Of a stretch of 64,000 bases of DNA, positions 8,870 through 19,240 are shown piece after piece; position 1 is the first letter of the stretch, and each line of letters opens with the position of its first letter. The stretch spans positions 1 through 64,000 of the forward strand of contig NZ_JABASR010000013.1 of the NCBI RefSeq assembly GCF_016107525.1, written 5' to 3'. This DNA comes from Psychrobacter aquimaris. GTDB lineage: Bacteria > Pseudomonadota > Gammaproteobacteria > Pseudomonadales > Moraxellaceae. The position numbers and the translations under genes were made by a program. The notes beneath the pieces are model-generated. The model was not told the DNA's origin and ran no database searches. It worked only from the letters and a program-made list of their open reading frames with translations.

Positions 8870-10036
8870 ATGACAGTAAAGCGTGTAAAAAATCAGCTGG
8901 TGCAGCTGGTAGTTGGTGTGAGTATCTCTATGAGTGCAGTGATGGCAAACGCAGCCATACAGCCGCCTGAGATGGATAATACCGCCTATGTATTGATGGA
9001 CTATAATACTGGTGAGATTTTGGCGCAAAAAAACGCCAATGAGTCGCTACCGCCAGCGTCTTTGACGAAAATGATGACCAGCTACATCATTGAGCAGCGC
9101 TTAGCATCAGGTGACCTCAAAGAAGACGACCAAGTCATAATGAGTCCAAATGCCTGGTGCCGTGGTAGCAGCAGCCAGTCTTGCATGTATGTGCCGGTAA
9201 ATAAATCCGCTAGTGTTATTGACATGCTACGCGGTATTATCATTCAATCAGGTAACGATGCCTCAAAAGCCATGGCGGAACATATCGCTGGTAGTGAAGC
9301 CTCATTTGCTATCTTGATGAATGAACAGGCAGAAAAGCTTGGCATGGAAAATACCCATTTCGTCAACTCTACTGGTATGCCTGACGAAGGACACGAGGCA
9401 TCAGCACTAGATTTGGCTAAATTGTCACGTGCTATTATTAAAAATAGCGGCGACTATTACGGTATTTATTCAGAAAAAGAGTTTACCTATAACGGTATCA
9501 CTCAAGGTAACCGTAATGCCCTACTCGCAACTGACCCCACTGTTGATGGTCTAAAAACTGGCCACACTGATGCAGCAGGCTATTGCTTAGCGGCTTCAAG
9601 CAATCGTGACGGCATGCGTCTGATTTCTGTGATTATGGGAACCGATAGCCAACAAGCACGTGCCGATCAATCACGTGAGCTGCTTAATTGGGGCTTTGGC
9701 CACTTCACTACCGTCACCAAAGCCCCTGCTGGACAATTCGTCAGCAAAGTCCCGGTATGGTTCGGTGAAGCCGATGAAGTCGAGTTAGTCACTGCAGATA
9801 ACCTACAAATTCTGACCAGCAAAACGCAAAAAAATAAAATCACGACTGTGGTCGATATTCCTGAGAGCTTAGAAGCACCCATCAAAAAAGGTCAAGAAAT
9901 TGGCAAAATGATGGCCGTTATTGATGGTAAAGCCGTGGCTTCAGTGCCTATTATAGCCACCAGCGATATTGAACAGTCGGGCTTTATGAGCCGCACTTGG
10001 CAGCGTGTAGTACGTTGGGCACAAAACCTATTTTAA
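8870..10036 (+). CDS. dacC: D-alanyl-D-alanine carboxypeptidase (PBP5/6 family)
   Basis: The product is 388 aa, the usual length. A signal peptide ends at VMANAAIQ. The penicillin-binding motifs are in order: SxxK as SLTK (about 64-67), SxN as SGND (about 124-127) and KTG as KTGHTDAAGY (about 230). A PBP5-type C-terminal beta domain follows, and the tail MSRTWQRVVRWAQNLF is an amphipathic helix that holds the enzyme on the periplasmic face of the inner membrane. It removes the terminal D-Ala from murein pentapeptides. The dacC versus dacA name is a guess within the family. A strong terminator lies 40 bp past the stop. Confidence 0.92.
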   Translation: MTVKRVKNQLVQLVVGVSISMSAVMANAAIQPPEMDNTAYVLMDYNTGEILAQKNANESLPPASLTKMMTSYIIEQRLASGDLKEDDQVIMSPNAWCRGSSSQSCMYVPVNKSASVIDMLRGIIIQSGNDASKAMAEHIAGSEASFAILMNEQAEKLGMENTHFVNSTGMPDEGHEASALDLAKLSRAIIKNSGDYYGIYSEKEFTYNGITQGNRNALLATDPTVDGLKTGHTDAAGYCLAASSNRDGMRLISVIMGTDSQQARADQSRELLNWGFGHFTTVTKAPAGQFVSKVPVWFGEADEVELVTADNLQILTSKTQKNKITTVVDIPESLEAPIKKGQEIGKMMAVIDGKAVASVPIIATSDIEQSGFMSRTWQRVVRWAQNLF

Positions 10037-10076
10037 AAAATATCAGGAAAGTGCTATTTTTAAGAATATTGCTAAT

Positions 10077-10109
10077 AAAAAAGACGCCTCAAAACAGGGC
10101 GTCTTTTTT
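10077..10109 (+). terminator. Terminator of the D,D-carboxypeptidase gene
   Basis: AAAAAGACGCC and GGCGTCTTTTTT pair around a 9-nt loop and end in a T-run, about 40 bp past the stop at 10036. Confidence 0.88.
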
Positions 10110-10347
10110 ATGTCCTCACTCACCACAGAAATTGTATTATTCCTATAAAACAGCGTCATAAGGAAACAGGTGTAAACATGGTATTTAGTAGACTAAGAAA
10201 GTTTGACACCGTTCACCATATTTTGCAGGTTAGGAGCAATCACACTTTTCGAAAATTCGATGGTCAAAGCCATTTAAAATAAGTACAAGGCAATCGAGTA
10301 CATTAAACGAGGTTAGTACCGTAAACATGAAAAATACTGTAACTCTA

Positions 10348-12285
10348 TTACTTCCATACCAACCAGCGCTTAAGCAAGTCGCTTAATGCTTTATCTTTAT
10401 AAGTGGCACCATAACAGTAATCCACACCAGCCGCTTTTAAACCATGCTCAAAACTATCTAACTGCTTCGCTCGATGTGGTGGATACCAATATACCAGTAA
10501 AGCCCGATGCTCGCTTTCAAATTGTCGAATACGCTTGGCTAACGACGCAGCTTTACTTGGAAAAATATCTTCTGCAAACATCACCATATTCACCTTTCTT
10601 ATACTCATCTCATCTATAACCAATGCTTCATGCTGGCGATAGATGACCGTAGCGCCTAAACGCTCTAGCTCCTTCGCTAAAAATCCAACCTCATGATAAT
10701 AATAGTAAATAACAGTCAATCCAGCCAATAAGTGCTGCTGCCGAGACTGATGTTTATTGGTCATCGATATAGTTAGCATGAACTGGGTTCCTAACCCTAA
10801 CGTACTATCTACCTCTATAGTAGCACCCATAAGCTGAGCCATTTGCTTGACGACTGGCAAACCAACACCTGAGCCTTCATATTGACGAGTTTGTGATGAA
10901 TCCACTTGGAAAAATGGATTAAAAATATCATCAATATGGTTGCTATCGATACCAATACCCGTATCTTTCACGCTGATTTGCCAGCGATTACTTTTATCAA
11001 AATGGGTCAATTGCGACGTAATAGTCACCTGTCCCGCTGGGGTAAATTTAATCGCATTGTTCAGTAGTATCGATAATATTTGTTTTATTTTTTCCGCATC
11101 ACCTTCAAGGCAGTAGTCTATATGATGAATGCGGCTAATTAACTCTAGCCTTTTCTGCTGAGCAATAGGCTCATATTCTGCCAACAGATCGGCGATCAAC
11201 TGTAATGGGTTGAACGTAATACAATCAATATTCATCTGACCTTTTTGTATTTGATTCAATTGGATAATATGATCAAGCGACGACACCAGTTTGTCACTAC
11301 CATCACTGATGATTTCGACCGCATCTTTTTGCTCTCTGTTGAGGGTATCGTAATCTAACAGCTGCAAGCCGCCTACGATAGCATTTAGCGAGGTTTTTAG
11401 CTCATGGGTTATCATACTTTGAAAGTTATGCAGCTGCACATCAAGGGATATGTCTTTGTTATGCAATTGCTGCTCAAAAGCAGCCAGCGCTTCATAATCT
11501 TTTCTGACTTTCTGTAAACGATCAAACAAAGTAGTAAAAGTTTGCTTAATTTGCACCAGTTCCTGAAACTCAAAAAGCTGTGGAATCACTGGTAACTGCT
11601 CAAGTTCTGGGTTTTTCACAACGATGTAGCAGACTTCATTCAGAGCATTAATATCTCTGACTGGCCATTGAAGTTTGCGCAGAATGTATAATACCCAAAG
11701 TACCGTCAGTATCGTAGTGATAAGCCATAATAGTAGATTGGCTCGGAACCAATTTAAACGCAAGGTGTTTAGATCTAAAGTTAGATTGATATAGCCAACT
11801 AACGCGCTATTTTTATTAGCTTCACCAGACGTTGATAATCTATACTCGCCATCTGATGAAGTCGTAAACGATTGCTGACTGGCCTTTAATGTATCTAGCG
11901 CGCTATCATCATCGTCAGATGCGCTGGTGACTGGATAATTAAAACTGACCGTATCTGCAAATAAAGCATTTTTCCAATCGTCTCTAGATTGATTAACATT
12001 ATCAATAGGTTGGGGGGTTGAATAAAATAAAATACTTCTAATGCTTGGCTCACTCTCTAACAAAAATCTCACTTGCTCAGCCACGATATCAGCACCATCG
12101 GCTGTCGATGCACTAACAGTCAACAGGGTAGCCAGCTGCTGGATATGTTGACGCTTCTCTTTATAGTGGTGTAATAAACCATAAATAATAGACATTAAGA
12201 AGCCAGCCAACACAGCCAAAAGAATGGCTTGTAAGACAGAGCGCCAGATAAACGTAGGAATGGTTCGAGAGGGATGGTTGTTCAT
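10348..12285 (-). CDS. Membrane sensor histidine kinase with degenerate receiver domain
   Basis: The product is 645 aa. TM1 (about 15-40) and TM2 (about 180-203) enclose a periplasmic sensor region with an Asp/Ser-rich part. A cytoplasmic linker leads to HisKA (ITHELKTSLNAIVGG, phospho-His about 294), HATPase_c with N box LLNNAIKFTP, G1 DTGIGID and G2 GSGVGLPVV, then a C-terminal domain (about 520-645) of receiver size. In that domain the segment that should hold the phospho-Asp reads NMVMFAEDIFPSKAA, with no Asp at the expected place after the hydrophobic strand. It resembles GacS/BarA-like hybrids, but the signal is unknown. ATG at 12285 is preferred to the TTG at 12294. No response-regulator gene adjoins it. 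Confidence 0.85.
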   Translation of the reverse strand: MNNHPSRTIPTFIWRSVLQAILLAVLAGFLMSIIYGLLHHYKEKRQHIQQLATLLTVSASTADGADIVAEQVRFLLESEPSIRSILFYSTPQPIDNVNQSRDDWKNALFADTVSFNYPVTSASDDDDSALDTLKASQQSFTTSSDGEYRLSTSGEANKNSALVGYINLTLDLNTLRLNWFRANLLLWLITTILTVLWVLYILRKLQWPVRDINALNEVCYIVVKNPELEQLPVIPQLFEFQELVQIKQTFTTLFDRLQKVRKDYEALAAFEQQLHNKDISLDVQLHNFQSMITHELKTSLNAIVGGLQLLDYDTLNREQKDAVEIISDGSDKLVSSLDHIIQLNQIQKGQMNIDCITFNPLQLIADLLAEYEPIAQQKRLELISRIHHIDYCLEGDAEKIKQILSILLNNAIKFTPAGQVTITSQLTHFDKSNRWQISVKDTGIGIDSNHIDDIFNPFFQVDSSQTRQYEGSGVGLPVVKQMAQLMGATIEVDSTLGLGTQFMLTISMTNKHQSRQQHLLAGLTVIYYYYHEVGFLAKELERLGATVIYRQHEALVIDEMSIRKVNMVMFAEDIFPSKAASLAKRIRQFESEHRALLVYWYPPHRAKQLDSFEHGLKAAGVDYCYGATYKDKALSDLLKRWLVWK

Positions 12286-12505
12286 ATCACTCAACTGAGT
12301 TAAGACAACTTTTTATTATAGTATAGGTATTTTATAGGAGTAGTAAAGGAAATATAACATATTAATAAAACTTAATAATGTATGAATATGTCATGATGAC
12401 TGATATAGCCATCACGACAAAGTACATTACAGAGAAGCATGAAAGATAGAATAAAATAGTCTTTATTTGCTACCACAATAAAAAGACGATCATTATTTTG
12501 CTAAA

Positions 12506-13948
12506 TTAACGCTTTTTATCTTTATTGGTAAATTTCTGCTTATCTTTGGTGGTAAATTTCTGTGCCCGATTACGCTCACGTTGGCGCAACTGTTGCGTCT
12601 TCGCTTTGGTTGGGGTATCGCTCTTGTTGGCATATGGGTTGTCATTTTGTTTAAGTACGACGTTGAGCGGCGTGCCTTCGAGCTTAAATACTTGGCGGAA
12701 TTGGTTTTCAAGATAACGCTGATAGCTCTTAGGTAGCGCACTGGTTTGGTTGCCATGAATAACAATCACAGGCGGATTATGACCACCGATGTGAGCAAAG
12801 CGCAGTTTAATACGGCGACCCGCAACCGTTGGCGGTGGATTGGCTGTCACCGCATCTTGTAGAATCTGAGTCAAACGATTGGTTGACACTTCAAACATCG
12901 AAGACTTATAAGCACGTAAGATAGATGGGTATAGATTACCCACACCAGTACCATGTAATGCTGAAATTAGATGCACTTTCACATAAGGGATAAAGTTAAA
13001 GCGGCGATCCATCTCGATCTTGATATAATTTTTCTGATCAGCAGTCAAACCATCCCACTTATTAATCGCAACAACCAGAGCACGACCCGCATCTAGCGCA
13101 TAACCAATCATATGTAAATCTTGATCAACGATACCTTCATGTGCATCAATAACAATAACGGTTACGTTAGAATCTTCGATTGCTTGCAAGGTTTTAATAA
13201 CAGAGAATTTTTCTACTTTTTCGTCAATTCTGCCGCGGCGACGCACACCAGCAGTATCGATCAAGACGTAGTCTTTACCTTCGCGTGTATAAGGAATATA
13301 AATACTGTCACGCGTGGTGCCGGGCATATCAAAAACCACTACTCGGTCTTCACCCAATAGACGATTGACTAGCGTTGATTTACCGACGTTTGGACGACCG
13401 ATAATCGCCAGCTTTAGACCTTTTGGCTCTACGATATTCTCTTGCTCAGGCATATCAGCAGTCAATATTTCAAGCAAATTACCGACACCGCGACCATGAC
13501 TGGCCGCCATCGGATATGGCTCACCCAATCCTAATGCATAAAACTCGGCAGGCGCAGCGTCGTGAGCACCATCGACTTTATTGGCAACGACATAGACTGG
13601 TTTACCAAGCGTATGTAAAAACTTACCAATCTCAGCATCTGCACCAATCATACCAGCACGAGCGTCAACGACAAATACAATGATATCTGCTTCATGAATC
13701 GCCGTATGCGACTGCTCAGACATATAGTCATCAATATTGCCGCTACCATCATCCGCTTCACCAATACCACCAGTGTCTACAACGATAAAAGATTTGTCTT
13801 CATAGGTCGCATCACCGTATTGACGGTCACGAGTCAGTCCTGACAAATCAGCAACCAATGCCTGCCGACTTTTTGTGAACTGATTAAATAAGGTAGATTT
13901 ACCGACGTTTGGACGACCAATTAAGGCGACCACAGGCTTGATACTCAT
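12506..13948 (-). CDS. der: Ribosome-assembly GTPase Der (EngA)
   Basis: The product is 480 aa. Two tandem GTPase domains each begin with GRPNVGKST (about 11-19 and 184-192), with DTGGIG/DTAGVR switch motifs and NKVD/NKWD base-recognition motifs. A KH-like domain follows (about 360-440, [13 protein letters not shown]). The tail is rich in Lys, Arg and Thr ([13 protein letters not shown], repeated TNKDK) and longer than in E. coli. Der acts in 50S subunit maturation. It is the last gene of the ndk-rlmN-pilF-rodZ-ispG-hisS-yfgM-bamB-der block, separated from bamB by 401 bp, so it may have its own promoter. Confidence 0.97.
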   Translation of the reverse strand: MSIKPVVALIGRPNVGKSTLFNQFTKSRQALVADLSGLTRDRQYGDATYEDKSFIVVDTGGIGEADDGSGNIDDYMSEQSHTAIHEADIIVFVVDARAGMIGADAEIGKFLHTLGKPVYVVANKVDGAHDAAPAEFYALGLGEPYPMAASHGRGVGNLLEILTADMPEQENIVEPKGLKLAIIGRPNVGKSTLVNRLLGEDRVVVFDMPGTTRDSIYIPYTREGKDYVLIDTAGVRRRGRIDEKVEKFSVIKTLQAIEDSNVTVIVIDAHEGIVDQDLHMIGYALDAGRALVVAINKWDGLTADQKNYIKIEMDRRFNFIPYVKVHLISALHGTGVGNLYPSILRAYKSSMFEVSTNRLTQILQDAVTANPPPTVAGRRIKLRFAHIGGHNPPVIVIHGNQTSALPKSYQRYLENQFRQVFKLEGTPLNVVLKQNDNPYANKSDTPTKAKTQQLRQRERNRAQKFTTKDKQKFTNKDKKR

Positions 13949-14349
13949 GGGTTACTCTCAGTGAAATGCACGATGGCGGGCAGTACAGTTATTCTTATAA
14001 CCAGTGATATAACAGTAGTCGTGAATAGGCTGCTCTTGACCGCAAATTAAAATGAATGATAAAAAAATAGCAAAAATAATCGTCAGCTATTTTACACTTA
14101 GCAAGTGGTACATAGGACGACTAAATTATAGATAAATAATATATATATATATATGGATAACACCTACGGCGCATCGGTCGCATAGAGTACGCGAAAGCCT
14201 GTGTTTAAACAAGCGATTTACACAAGGCACTAAACGCTGACGAAGCAGCGTTTGTGTTCTCTAAAATTACAATCAACCAGTTGGCTTACAGTTGACTTAA
14301 CGATAGTATCAAAACACACTATCTGAGTAACTGTTAACCGATAAAAAGC
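13949..14349. other. 401-bp gap between bamB and der
   Basis: This gap is long for the block. It contains an (AT)8 run at 14139-14154 and a hairpin AAACGCTG/CAGCGTTT at 14232-14253 that lacks a T-run on the minus strand. A der promoter inside the gap is likely. No gene is visible. Confidence 0.5.
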
Positions 14350-15558
14350 TTAGCGGGCTAACTGCCAAATAGCAACTTGTCCTGACGTGCTTTGGGTCAT
14401 TAAGCGGCTGCCTTGTACCTGCAAGCTACTCAAAGCGCCCTTGGTTTGTACACGGCTAACGATTTTACCGCTAGCTGGATCAAATAAGTGTACCACGCCG
14501 TCAAAATCACCCACAGCAATATAATTGCCAATCATCACAGGATTGGTTAAATGACGATAAGCCAGCTCTTCACTTTCCCATAACATCTCACCAGTACTGC
14601 GATTATAGGCAACCACTTTACCCTCTAAACTGGTAGCAATAACTTGCTGGTTATTTACAGCAAGTGATTTTAAGCTGGCAAGTTCGTTGACAAACATGAC
14701 TTGGCGCGAAGCCAAATCAATACCGAGCAACTGACCACTATAACTGATGGCAAATAACTGGTTATTATCGACGATTGGCGTACCATCGACATCACTCATG
14801 CGCTCAACTTCGCTACTGCCAGTACCAACGCCAACACGTCTTGACCACTGCGGTAAACCACTATCAGTCGTTACCGCATGTAAGCGACCATCGGCAGTCG
14901 CTAGTAAGGCTGTCTTACTGTCTAACAACGTTGGCGCCGCACTACCGCGCACACTGATGGCTGGTACTTGCGTGGCAAACTGCCAGACAGACTGACCTGT
15001 CTGTAGTGACAAGCCATGTAAAAAGCCATCGTTCGCTGATAGAATGACACGGTTATTAGTAATTAAAGCAGGTGTCAGTACTGATCCTGATAGCTGCTGC
15101 TGCCAGCGTTTTGTACCAGTCACACTATCAAATGCCATCACTTGACCGCCGCGTGTGCTAATAATCGCTGTCTGGCTCAAGGCATCTAAAGCGACGCCAC
15201 CCGTGATTTGATCGCCAACGTTGATCGACCATAAACGTTCGCCTGCACTGTTAAAGCCGGTCAAATCCCCACCGCGCGATGCAGTGACGATTTGTCCATT
15301 GACATAACCTACTTGCAAATCTAATGGATCTTTTTTACTGGCTTTTTTGTTGCCAATATCTGTGCTAAACACAGGTTGCAAAACACTAATAGGCTCAGCA
15401 ATCTGCACCAGCTTGACTGGGTCGTTGACGACGGGTTTAATACCGCGATTACACCCAATCACCGCAGTGCTCATCACTGCCAGTACTGCCACATGCATCA
15501 CCGTCGATTTGATGGTTTTAGCTTTTGATATATTGCTAGAGCGAATAGATTGAGTCAT
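14350..15558 (-). CDS. bamB: Outer-membrane assembly lipoprotein BamB
   Basis: The product is 402 aa. A signal ends at TAVIGC (lipid-modified Cys about 36). The mature protein is an eight-bladed propeller of PQQ-like repeats, seen as recurring motifs such as GERLWSINVG, TGTKRWQQQL, TGQSVWQFAT, SGLPQWSRRV and TGEMLWESE. BamB supports beta-barrel insertion with BamA at the periplasmic face of the outer membrane. It sits after yfgM, the usual order, with 239 bp between them. Slightly long N-terminus before the hydrophobic core; the ATG at 15558 has GAGA upstream. Confidence 0.95.
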   Translation of the reverse strand: MTQSIRSSNISKAKTIKSTVMHVAVLAVMSTAVIGCNRGIKPVVNDPVKLVQIAEPISVLQPVFSTDIGNKKASKKDPLDLQVGYVNGQIVTASRGGDLTGFNSAGERLWSINVGDQITGGVALDALSQTAIISTRGGQVMAFDSVTGTKRWQQQLSGSVLTPALITNNRVILSANDGFLHGLSLQTGQSVWQFATQVPAISVRGSAAPTLLDSKTALLATADGRLHAVTTDSGLPQWSRRVGVGTGSSEVERMSDVDGTPIVDNNQLFAISYSGQLLGIDLASRQVMFVNELASLKSLAVNNQQVIATSLEGKVVAYNRSTGEMLWESEELAYRHLTNPVMIGNYIAVGDFDGVVHLFDPASGKIVSRVQTKGALSSLQVQGSRLMTQSTSGQVAIWQLAR

Positions 15559-15797
15559 TATGAGTTCTCACTACAAATAAATTATTATTAATTAGTAAAT
15601 TGGTTATCAGTAAATGTAAGATCGGCGATTAGTACTGACCAAGCACATTCAATGAGTGCTGGCTGTCCATGCGACGCTATTGTTTTACTGCACCACTTAG
15701 CTTGTAGAACGGTTATAGATACGCGCTATTGACTAGCAATTATCAGGCATTAGGTAGAACGCAAACGCTATTATTGGTTAACAGCGCTTGTCAGCAA

Positions 15798-16583
15798 TTA
15801 TTGCGCAACCTCAGCGGCAGCATTTTCTTCCACTAAGGGCTGTGCAGGACTACTTGACTCTTGAATCAGACTGACTGGTTCGTCTATAGGCTCAGGTACG
15901 ATGCCCAGACTCTCCATCTTTAATGCCAATACTGCACGCGTTTCTTGACGGTTGCGTAACAGCTCCCAAGCATTATTGTACGACTGGATCGCTGAGTCTT
16001 TATTACCTTGTGCTAAATAAATATCCCCTAACAATTCTTGTTGGCTGGCTTCAAAGGAGCTTGGCATATCATTGTTTGCTTCTGCTAATGCAGCATCCGC
16101 ATCGCCCGCCGCCAGTAACGTTGTCGCATAGCGCAAACGAGTAATTGCTTGTAAACCTGCATCACCTAAATCAATAGCCAATGCTTTTTTGAGGGTTTCA
16201 CTTGCCTCGGTAAATTCATTATTATCTACTTGCTGACGCGCTTTAATCATCAGTGCCTGCCAAGCGTAAACCGACTCACCATGCTTGCTGACTAGCGCAT
16301 CAATATCTTTGTTTAACTGGGTACGGCTTTGTGCAAGTGCTGCCTGTGCTTCTGCTTCTAAATCAGGGTTTTGTGAGGCCAAACTGACTTCTTCATTCAA
16401 TCGCTGAATGTCTGCATAATGATCTGCTGCAACGGTGTCTACGCGCGCATGGTTGTCCTGCCAATATGTCCAACCGAAATAAGCGGCCAGTGCCAACAAA
16501 ATCGCAGTGACAATATAGCTGCCATACTGCTTTAACGCTTGCATTGAATTGTCTGCATTCGGCGAATTGGGTGTCAGAGCCAT
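15798..16583 (-). CDS. yfgM: YfgM-family TPR protein (SecYEG ancillary subunit)
   Basis: The product is 261 aa. One transmembrane helix (about 22-39, GSYIVTAILLALAAYFGW) is followed by a coiled-coil-like and TPR-rich periplasmic part (EASETLKKALAI, LAAGDADAALAEA, LAQGNKDSAIQSYNNAWEL). The C-terminal 40 residues are Glu/Pro/Ala-rich and probably disordered. YfgM in E. coli binds SecYEG together with PpiD and hands over secreted proteins. It lies between hisS and bamB, the conserved place. AGG is 9 bp before the ATG. Confidence 0.9.
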   Translation of the reverse strand: MALTPNSPNADNSMQALKQYGSYIVTAILLALAAYFGWTYWQDNHARVDTVAADHYADIQRLNEEVSLASQNPDLEAEAQAALAQSRTQLNKDIDALVSKHGESVYAWQALMIKARQQVDNNEFTEASETLKKALAIDLGDAGLQAITRLRYATTLLAAGDADAALAEANNDMPSSFEASQQELLGDIYLAQGNKDSAIQSYNNAWELLRNRQETRAVLALKMESLGIVPEPIDEPVSLIQESSSPAQPLVEENAAAEVAQ

Positions 16584-16638
16584 ATGTGTTTACCTGATAA
16601 AATTGTTATGAAATTGCTAATGCTAAAACCGCAATCGA

Positions 16639-17928
16639 TTACTGACGAACAAATTTTTCTTTGCTCGACAGCCAATCTGTCGCAACCGTCTGTTGTTCGC
16701 CCGTCTGCATGTCTTTAACGCTAAGGGTGTTATCATCCAGCTCTTGCTGTGCAATAATAACAGTCAATGCAGCACCTGACTTATCGGCTTTCTTCATTTG
16801 CGCTTTTAGGCTCGTCGCACTCGCCATTTTCACCCGAATATCTGGGCGACTATAGCGTAGGCGTTGGGCATAGCCAATACCAGCACTATAAACTTCTGGA
16901 TGCGCAACCACAAAGACATCACAAGCGGGAACATCAGCAATCGGCGCAACCGCTTCCATTAACAATAACAAACGCTCAAGCCCCATGGCAAAACCAACAG
17001 CCGGCTCAGATTTTACTGGCTTATTGCCATCAGTACCGATAGATTTTAATTGCCCGATCAGACCATCATAACGGCCGCCAGCACAAACAGTCGCTTGGCT
17101 ACCAAGTTTGTCGGTCACCCACTCAAAAACCGTTTTGTTATAATAATCAAGACCGCGTACTAGGTGCGGATTGATCTCGAAATCGATACCAAGCTCAGTC
17201 AGATACGTTTGCACTTGTTCAAAGTGCGCTATACTCTCTTCACCTAAAAAGTCAGCCAACTTCGGCGCATCTACCAACACGGCTTGTGTACTTGCTTCTT
17301 TACTGTCTAAAATACGTAGCGGATTGGTGGTCAAGCGACGCTTACTGTCTTCATCCAGCTGATCTTTTTTATCGGTTAAATAAGTAACCAATGCTGCGCG
17401 ATAAGCATAACGCTCATCTAGCTCGCCTAAACTATTCAGTTGCAAGCGCATCTCATCTTTTAGACCCAACTCCTGCCACATCAAATGGGTCATAGCAATC
17501 AGCTCAGCATCAGCATCTGGTAGCGCACTACCAAAGCTCTCAACACCCAATTGGTGAAACTGACGATAACGGCCTTTTTGCGGACGCTCATAGCGAAACA
17601 TCGGACCGATATACCATAACTTAGGCGTATCACCGCGCAGCAAGTTGTGCTCAATCACAGCACGTACCGCCCCTGCCGTACCTTCAGGGCGCAGAGCCAA
17701 TGGCGTTGGCGGCTCAGACTTATCGGTAAAGCTATACATCTCTTTTTCGACAATATCAGTCGCACCGCCAATGGCACGCGCAAACAAATCGGTTTGCTCA
17801 ACGATTGGTAAGCGAATATGCTCAAAGCCATATCTGCCAAGCACTTCAGCCAATATCGCTTCTAAATGTAGCCATTTTGCGGACTGGTCAGGCAAAATAT
17901 CATTAAACCCTTTAATAGCTTTAATCAT
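16639..17928 (-). CDS. hisS: Histidyl-tRNA synthetase
   Basis: The product is 429 aa, standard length. Class II motifs are present: [11 protein letters not shown] and [16 protein letters not shown] (motif 2), histidine-specific [12 protein letters not shown] and AGGRYDGL, and motif 3 [14 protein letters not shown]-terminal anticodon-binding domain follows ([14 protein letters not shown] to the end). It charges tRNA-His with histidine in the cytoplasm. AAGGA lies about 11 bp before the ATG. It is part of the ispG-hisS-yfgM run with gaps of 55-65 bp, so cotranscription is likely. Confidence 0.98.
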   Translation of the reverse strand: MIKAIKGFNDILPDQSAKWLHLEAILAEVLGRYGFEHIRLPIVEQTDLFARAIGGATDIVEKEMYSFTDKSEPPTPLALRPEGTAGAVRAVIEHNLLRGDTPKLWYIGPMFRYERPQKGRYRQFHQLGVESFGSALPDADAELIAMTHLMWQELGLKDEMRLQLNSLGELDERYAYRAALVTYLTDKKDQLDEDSKRRLTTNPLRILDSKEASTQAVLVDAPKLADFLGEESIAHFEQVQTYLTELGIDFEINPHLVRGLDYYNKTVFEWVTDKLGSQATVCAGGRYDGLIGQLKSIGTDGNKPVKSEPAVGFAMGLERLLLLMEAVAPIADVPACDVFVVAHPEVYSAGIGYAQRLRYSRPDIRVKMASATSLKAQMKKADKSGAALTVIIAQQELDDNTLSVKDMQTGEQQTVATDWLSSKEKFVRQ

Positions 17929-17992
17929 GGTACGGTCGTATCCTTAAAAATTTTAACAAATGTCTCTTTTATTTTTTGCTCATAATAGTGTT

Positions 17993-19108
17993 TTATTTTA
18001 CACGGATAATCTCATTCTCGCGTTTTTTAGCCAAATCTTCGGCATGTGCACGTACCATGCCTTCTATTTCATCAACCAAATTATTGGTATCAATAAGATG
18101 ACTTTTTTCACCCATACGATATACCAATGATTTTGGTGCGGCACCAACAATGCCAATATCAGCCTCTTTTGCTTCACCTGGACCATTTACTTTACAGCCA
18201 ATCACAGACAGGTTCATCGGTTCACGAATGTCTTCTAAGCGCGATTCTAAAGCAGTCATGACTCGAATCACATCAAATTCTTGGCGCGAGCAGCTTGGGC
18301 AAGCAATAAAGTTGACACCATTAGAACGTATATTCAGCGATTTTAAAATATCAAAGCCGATTTTAATTTCTTCTTCAGGCTCTGCGGCCAGTGAAATACG
18401 AATGGTATCACCGATGCCGTCTAATAATAAACCGCCAAGTGCAATCGCGGATTTGACCGCACCCGTACGATAAACACCTGCCTCGGTGACGCCTAAATGC
18501 AGCGGATTATCAATCTGGGCAGAAATCAGGCGATATGCATCCAAGGTCAAAAACACATTACTGGCTTTAACCGATACTTTGTATTGATCAAAATTTAGAC
18601 GCTCTAGTATATCGATATGACGCATGGCTGATTCAAGCATCGCCTCGCCAGTTGGCTCAGTATATTTGCGCTGAATGTCTTTTTCGAGCGAGCCTGCATT
18701 GACACCAATACGAATAGGGATGTTGTAATGTTTGGCACAAGCAACCACTTCGCGTACTTTAGCATCGCTACCGATGTTACCTGGATTAATACGCAGACAG
18801 TCAGCCCCTGCTTCGGCAACTGCTAACGCAATCTTGTGGTCGAAATGCACATCAGCTATCAAGGGGACACTGACTCGTTTGCGAATTTCGCCAAAAGCTT
18901 TGACCGTATCCATCGTTGGCGTCGACACCCGCATCAAATCCGCACCAGCTTCAACACAGCGTTCGATTTGGGCGACAGTTGCTGCCACATCGCAAGTATC
19001 TGTATTGGTCATACTCTGCACACTAATCGGCGCATCACCACCAATCGCGACATCACCGACATATATTTTTTTGGTAAGACGACGGTTAATAGGCGCTGAC
19101 GTTGACAT
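17993..19108 (-). CDS. ispG: 4-hydroxy-3-methylbut-2-enyl-diphosphate synthase IspG
   Basis: The product is 371 aa from the ATG at 19108, which has GAAGGG 7 bp upstream; the frame is open to 19153 but the extra 15 residues (FFCVF...) do not look native. The Fe-S cluster cysteines are in [11 protein letters not shown] and [16 protein letters not shown], and the TIM-barrel part starts [16 protein letters not shown]. IspG reductively opens MEcPP to HMBPP in the MEP isoprenoid pathway, using a 4Fe-4S cluster. It is the short bacterial form without the extra plant-type domain. Confidence 0.97.
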   Translation of the reverse strand: MSTSAPINRRLTKKIYVGDVAIGGDAPISVQSMTNTDTCDVAATVAQIERCVEAGADLMRVSTPTMDTVKAFGEIRKRVSVPLIADVHFDHKIALAVAEAGADCLRINPGNIGSDAKVREVVACAKHYNIPIRIGVNAGSLEKDIQRKYTEPTGEAMLESAMRHIDILERLNFDQYKVSVKASNVFLTLDAYRLISAQIDNPLHLGVTEAGVYRTGAVKSAIALGGLLLDGIGDTIRISLAAEPEEEIKIGFDILKSLNIRSNGVNFIACPSCSRQEFDVIRVMTALESRLEDIREPMNLSVIGCKVNGPGEAKEADIGIVGAAPKSLVYRMGEKSHLIDTNNLVDEIEGMVRAHAEDLAKKRENEIIRVK

Positions 19109-19240
19109 AGACAAACCCTTCAGTTGGAGCGAAAAAACGCAGAAAAAACACACTTATAATAGCTTGCAGATAGCAACTTTCAAAAATAAATCTTGTACAG
19201 CAGTTGAGAAGACTAGCATTTAAAATTATCCGCTTTAAAA

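Noticed and set aside
14232..14253. Hairpin between bamB and der as a terminator
   Set aside because: There is no T-run after the stem on the minus strand.
18732..19223. 163-codon frame antisense to ispG
   Set aside because: It mirrors the ispG coding sequence and shows no protein features of its own.
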